Below, one piece after another: positions 57,024 to 64,000 of a stretch of DNA of 64,000 nt (its first letter is position 1; each line of letters starts with the position of its first letter). The stretch covers positions 1,426,001 to 1,490,000 of the forward strand of contig NZ_AP022583.1 in assembly GCF_010731635.1 (NCBI RefSeq). The letters run 5' to 3'. The notes under the pieces are model-generated. The model was not told the DNA's origin, did not search any database, and saw nothing but the letters and a program-made list of their open reading frames with translations. The position numbers and the translations under genes were made by a program. The DNA is from Mycobacterium noviomagense (GTDB lineage Bacteria; Actinomycetota; Actinomycetes; Mycobacteriales; Mycobacteriaceae).

Positions 57024-57720
57024 CTCGACCGTGCGGATCGGGCTGGTGCTGCCCGACGTCATGGGCACCTACGGCGACGGCGGCAACGCAGTAGTACTGC
57101 GCCAACGGCTGCGGCTGCGGGGCATCCCCGCGGAGATCGTCGAGATCACGCTGGCCGACCCGGTGCCGGAGAGCCTGGACCTCTACACGTTGGGCGGGGC
57201 CGAAGACTACGCGCAGCGGCTGGCGACCAGGCATCTCGTCAAGCACCCGGGCCTGCAGCGCGCCGCGGCACGCGGCGCGCCGGTGCTGGCGATTTGCGCG
57301 GCCATCCAGGTGCTCGGGCACTGGTACGAGACGTCGGCGGGCGAGCGCGTCGACGGCGTGGGCCTCCTGGATGCGACCACGTCGCCGCAGTCCAAGCGCA
57401 CCATCGGTGAGCTGGTCAGCACGCCGCTACTGCCCGGTCTGACAGCGCCGCTGACTGGCTTCGAGAACCATCGCGGCGGCACCGTGCTCGGCCCCGCGGC
57501 GTCGCCGTTGGGGGCCGTAAGGAAAGGTGCGGGCAACCGCTTGGGCGACGGCTTCGACGGCGCGGTCCAGGGCAGCGTCGTCGCCACCTACATGCATGGG
57601 CCGTGTCTGGCTCGCAACCCGGAGCTCGCCGATCTGCTGCTCAGTCGGGTGGTCGGTGAGCTGCCGCCCCTGGAGCTGCCGGAGGTGGAGCTACTGCGAC
57701 GCGAGCGGTTGCGCGCCTAA
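57016..57720 (+). CDS. gatD: GatD, glutaminase subunit of lipid II isoglutaminyl synthase
   Basis: A 234-residue class I glutamine amidotransferase-like protein (CobQ/GATase_3 type). The nucleophile is Cys94 in LAICAAIQVLG, and the catalytic His is in YMHGPCLARNP (about 194–204). It supplies ammonia to MurT. ATG at 57016 overlaps murT; the stop overlaps the convergent frameshifted gene by 4 bases. Amidation of lipid II is essential in mycobacteria. Confidence 0.95.
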   Translation: MADSTVRIGLVLPDVMGTYGDGGNAVVLRQRLRLRGIPAEIVEITLADPVPESLDLYTLGGAEDYAQRLATRHLVKHPGLQRAAARGAPVLAICAAIQVLGHWYETSAGERVDGVGLLDATTSPQSKRTIGELVSTPLLPGLTAPLTGFENHRGGTVLGPAASPLGAVRKGAGNRLGDGFDGAVQGSVVATYMHGPCLARNPELADLLLSRVVGELPPLELPEVELLRRERLRA

Positions 57721-58587
57721 GGCCGCCAGCCTCTGGTAATCAGCGCAGCACGCACCCGCCGCACAACGTCGTCGGGCTTGTCCTCGGCGATCACCCGGAG
57801 GATGATCCAGCCCATCGCTTCGAGCTTGCGCAGCCGCCGCTGGTCCTTGACGTAGCGGCGGCGGTCGCTGCGATGTTGGTCGCCGTCGTACTCGACCGCC
57901 ACCTTGTACTTCTCCCACCCCATGTCGACGTAGGCGACAGGCCAGTAGCCGTCGAGCACCGGGATCTGCGTCGTCGGAGCAGGCAGGCCGGCGTCGATCA
58001 ACAGCAGCCGAAGCCACGTCTCCTTGGGCGATTCAGCGCCGCCGTCGACAAGGGGATTCAGCGCCGCCGTCGACAAGGGGCAGTGCTGCCCGCAATCGCC
58101 GTAAGCCGCGGGCACCCGGATAGCGCTTGGCCAGCAACAGCACATCCTCGACCGAGAACGGCGTCGCGTGCATCAGGGAGTCCAGCCGTGCCACCGCCTG
58201 CTCCCGCGGCAAATGCCGCCCTAGGTCGTATGCGGCGCGTGCGACCGTGGTGACGGGGAGACCGCCAACGCGCGTGACCTCGTCATTCTCGACTCGCTGA
58301 TTGCGGGTGACTACGCCTGCCGGTGGATGGGGATTGCGCCAGATCAACTCGATCGGCTCATCGTCGTCAACCCAGTTCGAGCCATGCAACGCCGCGGCGG
58401 TGAGCCCGGACAAAACTCCGCGTCTCCCAGACCACAGCCACGCCGCCACCGCACGCGTTCGAACGGACGCCGCAGCGGGGTCCGTCACGTAGACGTTGGG
58501 ATAAATAGCGCGAAACCCTGACCGCAGCTGATATGGGCTCACCCTTCCACCACGTACCGACTCGCTGCCCACGAACACGTCATTCAT
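57717..58587 (-). pseudogene. Frameshifted AbiEi/DUF559-type gene (Rv3714c position)
   Basis: Two reading frames together make one protein. The first (58587 down to 58080) encodes an AbiEi-like N-terminal domain (SPYQLRSGFRAIYPNVYVT, AWLWSGRRGVLSGLTAAALHG); the second (down to 57717) encodes a DUF559/Vsr-like endonuclease domain (VAVEYDGDQHRSDRRRYVKDQRRLRKLEAMGW). A 25-bp tandem duplication at the junction shifts the frame. The total length minus 25 is 846 bases, exactly 282 codons, so removing one copy restores a 281-residue protein, close to M. tuberculosis Rv3714c (about 296). Recent loss of function is likely unless slippage restores it. Confidence 0.85.
58030..58079. repeat. 25-bp perfect tandem duplication causing a frameshift
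   Basis: GATTCAGCGCCGCCGTCGACAAGGG occurs at 58030–58054 and again, unchanged, at 58055–58079. The length is one more than a multiple of three. It lies inside the AbiEi/DUF559-type gene. Confidence 0.95.
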
Positions 58588-58706
58588 GGATGCACGTTGT
58601 CATGGCCGACCGACATGTTCGCGAGACTTAAACCGTTGCGACGCCGCGCGGCGTGTCTTCGCAAACGTTTAAGTGTCGCGGAATGAACCGGGCGAAACCG
58701 ACAAAC

Positions 58707-59318
58707 TCAAGCCATGGCGCGGCGACCCGCCAACGCACGACCGAGGGTCAGCTCGTCGGCGAACTCCAGATCGCCGCCCATCGGCAGCCCCGACGCAATC
58801 CGCGTCACGCTCAGCCCGGGAATGTCGCGCAGCATCCGCATGAGGTACGTGGCGGTCGCCTCGCCCTCGGTATTGGGATCGGTGGCAATGATCACCTCGG
58901 TCACGTCGACGCCGTCGACGCGCTCGCCGATCCGATTCAGCAGCTCGCGGATCCGCAGCTGCTCCGGTCCGATGCCGGACAGCGGATCGAGCGCCCCGCC
59001 CAATACGTGGTAGCGGCCGCGGAACTCGCGGGTGCGCTCGACGGCCTGGACATCCTTGGGCTCCTCGACCACGCACACCAACGAGGCGTCACGGCGCGGA
59101 TCCGCACAGATGCGGCACCGCTCGTCGTCGGACACATTGCCGCAGACCGCACAGAACCGCACGCCGTCGCGGACCTTCGCCAGCACCGCGGTCAGCCGGT
59201 CGATATCGGCCGGCTCGACCGACAACAAATAAAAGGCGATGCGCTGCGCGCTTTTCGGCCCGATACCCGGCAGCTTGCCGAGCTCATCGATCAGATCCTG
59301 GACCGGTCCCTCGAACAA
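58707..59318 (-). CDS. recR: Recombination mediator RecR
   Basis: A 203-residue recombination repair protein that works with RecO/RecF to load RecA. It has the HhH motif [13 protein letters not shown] (about 14–26), a C4 zinc finger [16 protein letters not shown] (about 57–72), and a Toprim domain with EEPKD (about 85–89) and [15 protein letters not shown] start at 59318 yields the conserved MFEGPVQDL. It begins one base after the ybaB stop. Confidence 0.96.
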   Translation of the reverse strand: MFEGPVQDLIDELGKLPGIGPKSAQRIAFYLLSVEPADIDRLTAVLAKVRDGVRFCAVCGNVSDDERCRICADPRRDASLVCVVEEPKDVQAVERTREFRGRYHVLGGALDPLSGIGPEQLRIRELLNRIGERVDGVDVTEVIIATDPNTEGEATATYLMRMLRDIPGLSVTRIASGLPMGGDLEFADELTLGRALAGRRAMA

Positions 59319-59319
59319 A

Positions 59320-59655
59320 TCAGGTCTCCGGCAGACCCAGCGCGCTGCTCATCCCCCCAGCCAGCGGCCCCAGCTTTTGCTGCGCCATGGCGGTGACCTG
59401 TTGGGAGGCATCGGCCAGCGCGCCGACGATCAGGTCCTGCAGCGTCTCGACGTCATCAGGGTCGACGACCTTGGGGTCGATATTGACGGCCACCACCTCG
59501 CCGCTGCCTCGCACGGTCACCTGCACCAATCCCCCACCGGCCTGGCCGCGCACCTCGGAGTTGACGAGCTGTTGCTGGGCTTCCAGTAGCTGTTGCTGCA
59601 TCTGCTGAGCCTGGGCAAGCAACGCCGACATGTCGGGCTGGCCTCCAGGTTGCAT
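59320..59655 (-). CDS. YbaB/EbfC nucleoid-associated protein
   Basis: A 111-residue DNA-binding protein of the YbaB family, with the helical [22 protein letters not shown] (residues about 6–27), a central beta hairpin [21 protein letters not shown], and a C-terminal helix. It forms dimers that bind DNA broadly. It is paired with recR as in most bacteria. Confidence 0.93.
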   Translation of the reverse strand: MQPGGQPDMSALLAQAQQMQQQLLEAQQQLVNSEVRGQAGGGLVQVTVRGSGEVVAVNIDPKVVDPDDVETLQDLIVGALADASQQVTAMAQQKLGPLAGGMSSALGLPET

Positions 59656-59741
59656 GACAGTCCCCTTGCGTCTTGATTTCGACTTGGTCTCGCCTGCCGC
59701 TGCTGGGCGGTTCGAAACTCCAAGCCTAGACGGCTGCGGGC

Positions 59742-59747
59742 TACCGT
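59742..59747 (+). promoter_or_regulatory. Probable −10 of ami1 (leaderless)
   Basis: TACCGT lies six bases before the GTG at 59754, so the transcript may start at the start codon. Confidence 0.4.
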
Positions 59748-59753
59748 GGCGCG

Positions 59754-60515
59754 GTGCGCATACGAGTTTGCCTGCGTGTCGGGTTTGCGATCACCAGCGG
59801 TGTACTGCTCATCCTCTCGGCATTGAGGATTCCGGCGGCGACGGCGGTCCCCGCAAACATCGCCGGCATGATCGTGTTCCTCGACCCCGGCCACAACGGA
59901 GCCAACGACGCCTCCATCAGCCGTCAGGTATCCAACGGCCGCGGCGGCACCAAAGACTGCCAAGCCAGCGGAACGTCGACCAACAGCGGCTATCCCGAGC
60001 ACACCTTCACCTGGGACACCACCCTGCGGATCCGCGCCGCGCTCAACGCATTGGGGGCGCGAACCGCCATGTCGCGCGGCGACGACACCTCGGTCGGCCC
60101 ATGCGTCGACCAACGCGCCGAGATGGCCAACGCATTGCACCCCAACGCCATCGTCAGCATCCACGCCGACGGCGGTCCGCCGACCGGGCGCGGCTTCCAC
60201 GTCAACTATTCGGCGCCGCCGCTCAACCAGGCCCAGGCCGGCCCGTCGGTGCAGTTAGCGCAGATCATGCGCGACCAACTGCAAAGCTCCGGAATTCCGC
60301 CGGCCAACTACATCGGCCAAAACGGGCTCTACGGGCGTTCGGATCTCGCCGGGCTGAACCTGGCGCAATATCCGGCAGTGCTCGTCGAGTTGGGCAACAT
60401 GAAAAATCCGGCCGACTCCGTGCTCATCGAATCCCCCTCCGGCAGGCAGAAGTACGCCGACGCCGTCGTGAAGGGCATCGCAGGTTTTCTGGCCAGCCAG
60501 GGCAAGGCCGGCTAG
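59754..60515 (+). CDS. ami1: Ami1, N-acetylmuramoyl-L-alanine amidase
   Basis: A 253-residue exported Zn amidase (amidase_3) that cuts the lactyl–peptide bond of peptidoglycan during cell separation. Signal peptide about 1–31; zinc ligands His in LDPGHNG (about 44–50), Glu in YPEHTF (about 80–85) and His in SIHADGG (about 134–140); the catalytic Glu in VELGNM (about 211–216). It matches Rv3717. GTG at 59754 chosen; its stop overlaps the convergent SRPBCC gene by 4 bases. Confidence 0.94.
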   Translation: MRIRVCLRVGFAITSGVLLILSALRIPAATAVPANIAGMIVFLDPGHNGANDASISRQVSNGRGGTKDCQASGTSTNSGYPEHTFTWDTTLRIRAALNALGARTAMSRGDDTSVGPCVDQRAEMANALHPNAIVSIHADGGPPTGRGFHVNYSAPPLNQAQAGPSVQLAQIMRDQLQSSGIPPANYIGQNGLYGRSDLAGLNLAQYPAVLVELGNMKNPADSVLIESPSGRQKYADAVVKGIAGFLASQGKAG

Positions 60516-60949
60516 CCTTCGAGCTCCCGCTTCAGGTTGGCCAGCACCTCGGCTTGAATCTTCTTGAGCCCCAACGGTGCGAACGTCTTCTCGAAAAACC
60601 CCTTCACGCCACCGGCGCCGGTCCAGGTGGTCTTGATGGTGACGCTGGATCCCGGCCCTGCCGGAGCCACCGTCCAGTTGGTGACCATCGACGAGTTGGC
60701 ATCTTTTTCGATGACGGCGTGGCCGGCGACGTCGACGCTGGCTTGCACGTCACGTACCCGGGACTTGGTGGCCTGCAGCTTCCACTTGGCGACCGTGCCC
60801 TGCCCCTGACCGCCCTGCAGCACCTGGTAGTCGCGGTAGTGCGAGGACAAGATTTTCGGGCGGACGTTCTTGTAGTCGGCAACGGCGGTGAGGACCTCTT
60901 CCGGCTTGGCGTTGATCAAGACGGTGCTGGCGGCGCTGACCTGTCCCAT
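60512..60949 (-). CDS. SRPBCC-family protein (Rv3718c)
   Basis: A 145-residue START/Bet v 1-type ligand-binding protein: INAKPEEVLTAVADYKNVRP at the N-terminus, a long curved sheet, and the final helix [26 protein letters not shown]. The cavity probably binds a hydrophobic molecule; no catalytic residues can be named. ATG 60949; it is convergent with ami1 and divergent from the FAD oxidoreductase gene. Confidence 0.9.
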   Translation of the reverse strand: MGQVSAASTVLINAKPEEVLTAVADYKNVRPKILSSHYRDYQVLQGGQGQGTVAKWKLQATKSRVRDVQASVDVAGHAVIEKDANSSMVTNWTVAPAGPGSSVTIKTTWTGAGGVKGFFEKTFAPLGLKKIQAEVLANLKRELEG

Positions 60950-60991
60950 CAGGCAAGACTCCTCTGCTGTGGATGTGCTGACACTACGCGT

Positions 60992-62410
60992 GTGACGCTG
61001 CGACGACCGCTGTCGGGGACTAGGGTATATGTGGTGCCTGTTCCCGAAGCCGCACTGGAGGCTCACAGGGCGGGGGTCGAGCGGTTGTTGGCGAGCTATC
61101 GCTCCATCCCCGCTACGGCGTCCGTCCGACTCGCCAAGCCCACGTCGAATCTGTTCCGTGCACGCGTCAAACGCGACGCACCGGGCCTCGACACGTCAGG
61201 GCTGACCGGCGTCATCGGGGTCGATCCGGATGCCCGCACCGCCGACGTGGCAGGCATGTGCACGTACGAGGATCTGGTTGCGGCCACGCTGCCGTACGGC
61301 TTGTCGCCGCTGGTCGTGCCGCAACTGAAGACCATCACGCTGGGCGGGGCGGTCACCGGCTTGGGTATCGAATCGGCGTCGTTCCGCAACGGTCTGCCCC
61401 ACGAGTCGGTGCTGGAGATGGACATCCTCACCGGCGCCGGTGAATTGCTCACGGTGTCGGCACACGAGCACGCCGACCTCTACCGTGCCTTCCCGAATTC
61501 CTATGGGACACTTGGGTATTCGACCAGGCTGCGGATCGAGTTGGAGCCGGTCAAGCCGTTCGTGGCGCTGCGCCACGTCCGATTCCATTCGCTGGCCGAG
61601 CTGGTGGCAGCGATGGACCGGATCATCGACACCGGCGGATTTGACGGTGTCCCCGTGGATTATCTCGACGGTGTGGTGTTCACCGCCGACGAGAGCTACC
61701 TGTGTGTCGGCGTGCGGACAACCACACCGGGACCCGTCAGCGACTACACCGGACAGCAGATCTACTACCGCTCAATCCAGCACGATGCCGGCATCAAAGA
61801 GGACCGGCTGACGATTCACGACTACTTCTGGCGTTGGGACACCGACTGGTTCTGGTGCTCACGCTCATTCGGCGCGCAGAATCCACGGGTGCGACGCTGG
61901 TGGCCGCGGCGCTACCGGCGCAGCAGCTTCTACTGGAAGTTGGTGGCCCTCGACCGGCGGGTCGGGATCGCCGACCGGATCGAGAAGCGCAAAGGTCACC
62001 CGCCGCGCGAGCGGGTGGTGCAAGACATTGAGGTGCCGATCGAGCGGACCGAGGAGTTCTTGGCGTGGTTCCTCGAAAATGTGCCGATCACGCCGGTTTG
62101 GCTGTGCCCGTTGCGGTTACGCGACCAGGAAGGCTGGCCGCTGTATCCGATCCGGCCGGGCCGCACCTACGTCAACGTCGGCTTCTGGTCGTCGGTGCCG
62201 GCGGGCGCGACCGAAGGCGCCACGAATCGACTGATCGAGGCCAAAGTCGGCGAGCTGGACGGACACAAATCGCTGTATTCGGACTCCTATTACACGCGCG
62301 AGGAATTCGACGAACTCTACGGCGGCGAGGCCTACAAGACGGTAAAGAAGACCTACGACCCCGATTCGCGTCTCCTCGACCTCTATGCGAAGGCGGTGCA
62401 ACGACGATGA
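60992..62410 (+). CDS. FAD-binding oxidoreductase, 10-methylene-fatty-acyl reductase type (Rv3719)
   Basis: A 472-residue VAO/PCMH-fold flavoprotein: FAD domain about 45–200 (VGIDP-like GVDPDARTADVAG, LVVPQLKTITLGGAVTGLGIES) and a C-terminal substrate domain. The adjacent methyltransferase makes the pair that in related actinobacteria converts oleate to 10-methyl stearate (tuberculostearic acid): methylation then flavin-dependent reduction. The role here rests on that parallel. GTG at 60992 gives MTLRRPLSGTRVYVV; longer readings overlap ami1 antisense or in another frame and are rejected. Stop overlaps the methyltransferase start (ATGA). Confidence 0.88.
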   Translation: MTLRRPLSGTRVYVVPVPEAALEAHRAGVERLLASYRSIPATASVRLAKPTSNLFRARVKRDAPGLDTSGLTGVIGVDPDARTADVAGMCTYEDLVAATLPYGLSPLVVPQLKTITLGGAVTGLGIESASFRNGLPHESVLEMDILTGAGELLTVSAHEHADLYRAFPNSYGTLGYSTRLRIELEPVKPFVALRHVRFHSLAELVAAMDRIIDTGGFDGVPVDYLDGVVFTADESYLCVGVRTTTPGPVSDYTGQQIYYRSIQHDAGIKEDRLTIHDYFWRWDTDWFWCSRSFGAQNPRVRRWWPRRYRRSSFYWKLVALDRRVGIADRIEKRKGHPPRERVVQDIEVPIERTEEFLAWFLENVPITPVWLCPLRLRDQEGWPLYPIRPGRTYVNVGFWSSVPAGATEGATNRLIEAKVGELDGHKSLYSDSYYTREEFDELYGGEAYKTVKKTYDPDSRLLDLYAKAVQRR

Positions 62411-63729
62411 CAGCAATTAGGGAGACCAAAGAGGCAGGGGCACACGCTCCCGTCAATGGCAAGCTGACCCTGGCCCAGATCTTGGCGATCCTGACCGAGG
62501 GCAGCCACTTGAAATTCACCGCCTACGACGGCAGCAGCGCCGGACCCGACGACGCCACACTGGGCCTCGATCTGTTGACGCCCCGCGGCACCACCTATCT
62601 GGCCACCGCTCCTGGTGAGCTGGGTTTGGCCCGCGCCTATGTCTCCGGCGACCTCGAGCTGCACGGTGTTCACCCCGGGGACCCGTATGAGCTGCTCAAA
62701 ACGATGGCGGAAAAGCTCGACTTCAAGCGGCCCTCGCCGCGGTTGCTGGCCAACATCGTCCGCTCGATAGGGGTCGAACGCTTGGTGCCCGTCGCGCCGC
62801 CGCCGCAGGAAGCACTCCCTCGCTGGCGCCGGCTCGCTGAGGGGCTGCGGCACAGCAAAACCCGCGATGCCGAGGCCATCCACCATCACTACGACGTCTC
62901 GAACACCTTCTACGAGTGGGTGCTGGGTCCGTCGATGACCTACACCTGCGCGGTGTACCCCCGCCCGGACGCGACACTCGAAGAAGCACAGGAGAACAAG
63001 TACCGGCTGATCTTCGACAAGCTGCGGCTGCAACCGGGTGACCGGCTGCTCGATGTCGGCTGCGGCTGGGGCGGCATGGTCCGCTACGCCGCCCGTCGCG
63101 GCGTGCGCGCCATCGGTGCCACGCTGTCGGCCGAGCAGGCGAAGTGGGCGCAACGCAAGATCGACGAAGAGGGCCTGGGCGAGCTGGCCGAGGTGCGGCA
63201 CTCCGACTACCGCGATGTCCGCGAAAGCGGTTTCGACGCCGTCTCGTCGATCGGGCTGACCGAGCACATCGGCGTCAACAACTACCCGGCGTATTTCGGG
63301 TTCCTCAAGGAGAAGCTGCGCACTGGCGGGTTGCTGCTCAACCACTGCATCACCCGGCACTCCAACAGATCGACCTTCCGAGGCGGCGGCTTCACCGACC
63401 GCTACGTCTTCCCTGACGGGGAACTGACCGGCTCGGGCCGCATCATCACCGAGATCCAAGAGGTCGGCTTCGAGGTGCTGCACAACGAGAACTTCCGCAA
63501 CCACTACGCGATGACGCTTCGTGACTGGTGCCGTAACCTCGTCGCGCACTGGGACGAGGCCGTGGCCGAGGTCGGACTGCCCATCGCGAAAATCTGGGGT
63601 TTGTACATGGCTGCGTCGCGAGTCGGGTTCGAGCAGAACAAGATTCAGCTGCACCATGTGCTGGCGGTCAAGCCCGACCGATACGGTCATGACGGCGGCC
63701 TGCCGCTGCGACCGTGGTGGCAGCCCTAG
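62407..63729 (+). CDS. Cyclopropane-fatty-acid-synthase-like methyltransferase (Rv3720)
   Basis: A 440-residue CFA-family methyltransferase. It has an N-terminal lipid-binding extension (about 1–150), then the SAM domain with LLDVGCGWGGMVRYAA (about 214–229) and the family motifs HHHYDVSNTFYEWVLG (about 158–173) and IGLTEHIG (about 279–286). It is expected to add a methylene at C10 of phospholipid-bound oleate, the first step of tuberculostearate formation, with the preceding flavoprotein as partner. Coupled to it by ATGA. Confidence 0.9.
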   Translation: MTAIRETKEAGAHAPVNGKLTLAQILAILTEGSHLKFTAYDGSSAGPDDATLGLDLLTPRGTTYLATAPGELGLARAYVSGDLELHGVHPGDPYELLKTMAEKLDFKRPSPRLLANIVRSIGVERLVPVAPPPQEALPRWRRLAEGLRHSKTRDAEAIHHHYDVSNTFYEWVLGPSMTYTCAVYPRPDATLEEAQENKYRLIFDKLRLQPGDRLLDVGCGWGGMVRYAARRGVRAIGATLSAEQAKWAQRKIDEEGLGELAEVRHSDYRDVRESGFDAVSSIGLTEHIGVNNYPAYFGFLKEKLRTGGLLLNHCITRHSNRSTFRGGGFTDRYVFPDGELTGSGRIITEIQEVGFEVLHNENFRNHYAMTLRDWCRNLVAHWDEAVAEVGLPIAKIWGLYMAASRVGFEQNKIQLHHVLAVKPDRYGHDGGLPLRPWWQP

Positions 63730-63744
63730 CCGGGCAATCCAGCC

Positions 63745-64000
63745 CTAGCCGTTGTCGATGCGGCGGGCGCCCAGTTCGTTTTGCAGTAGCTCCAGCGCGG
63801 CCTCTTCCGGATCGCGGCGTTCCGGTGCGCTTTCGCGGCCGGCCTCGGCGAGCATGCTCTCTTCTTCGGCGCGCTGAGCCGGATCCGGCTCGGCAGCCGG
63901 TGTTTCTGTCAGGGTCGCGCTGCCCGTCTCACAGCGCACCCGCCAATCCACGCCCAGCGCGTCTTTGAGCGCTTCGGCGATGACGTCGGCGTTGCGTTGC
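63745..64000 (-). CDS. dnaX: DNA polymerase III subunit gamma/tau, C-terminus (partial)
   Basis: The last ~84 codons of dnaX, ending ELGARRIDNG. The visible NADVIAEALKDALGVDWRVRCE segment is the conserved tau-type C-terminal domain, followed by an acidic tail typical of mycobacterial DnaX (PAAEPDPAQRAEEES). The clamp-loader ATPase part lies beyond the window. Position agrees with Rv3721c. Confidence 0.88.
   Translation of the reverse strand, partial: QRNADVIAEALKDALGVDWRVRCETGSATLTETPAAEPDPAQRAEEESMLAEAGRESAPERRDPEEAALELLQNELGARRIDNG

Noticed and set aside
59630..60991. N-terminal extension of the FAD oxidoreductase
   Set aside because: It overlaps ami1 in another frame and the SRPBCC gene antisense; homologues begin at MTLRR.

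Overview
The window is a high-GC actinobacterial chromosome segment whose gene order matches the Mycobacterium tuberculosis Rv3671c–Rv3721c block: marP, nth, crp, the arsA-like pair, whiB4, ponA2, the moxR operon, glpK, the ergothioneine cluster, asd–ask, leuA, murT–gatD, recR and dnaX. Mycolic-acid-bacterium markers (WhiB4, ergothioneine operon, MurT/GatD, Ami1, a tuberculostearate-type gene pair) and many apparently leaderless starts point to a Mycobacterium. It is not the M. tuberculosis complex: the 15.6–26 kb region holds different genes, an IS110 element sits behind crp, and several genes present in M. tuberculosis are decayed here. I cannot name the species from the sequence alone.

Layout. 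1–4.5 kb: marP (cut by the window edge), CoA Nudix hydrolase, thioredoxin-like protein, nth, a small membrane protein and crp. 4.6–6.2 kb: IS110-family element. 6.2–15.1 kb: MBL-fold hydrolase/RidA/small protein operon, divergent Get3-like ATPase pair, whiB4, ponA2, phosphoesterase and cds1-type PLP enzyme. 15.4–26.6 kb: tRNA-Pro(CGG) followed by an accessory stretch with a TPP enzyme, a truncated 13E12/HNH gene, a universal stress protein, a secreted DUF4185 protein, a heme-oxygenase-fold iron enzyme beside a CDGSH and HemK-like pair, and a four-gene F420-LLM/SRPBCC/alcohol dehydrogenase/PfpI operon. 26.7–34.1 kb: the MoxR–DUF58–DUF4129–DUF4350 operon with SpoIIM and RDD membrane proteins. 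34–40 kb: small membrane protein, PadR regulator, glpK, methyltransferase, GCS2-like ligase and a decapitated methyltransferase. 40.2–45.5 kb: egtABCDE, each junction overlapping by 1–4 bases. 45.6–49.8 kb: a 57-bp tandem array, PknH-sensor-like lipoprotein/secreted protein, Ohr, three paralogous small membrane proteins and a second DUF4185 protein. 49.8–64 kb: asd–ask, leuA with a leucine leader peptide, dnaQ-like exonuclease, murT–gatD, a frameshifted gene, recR–ybaB, ami1 and the FAD oxidoreductase/methyltransferase pair, ending in dnaX.

The most notable unexplained signals are a structured dispersed repeat (six-copy 57-bp array near egtA, one in-frame copy inside leuA, single copies before the RDD gene and before murT) whose central hairpin covaries between copies; a leaderless leucine leader peptide with an attenuator-like hairpin before leuA; a leaderless 10-codon upstream ORF coupled to the moxR operon; a clean 25-bp tandem duplication that frameshifts the DUF559-type gene; and a tandem family of His-rich single-pass membrane proteins.
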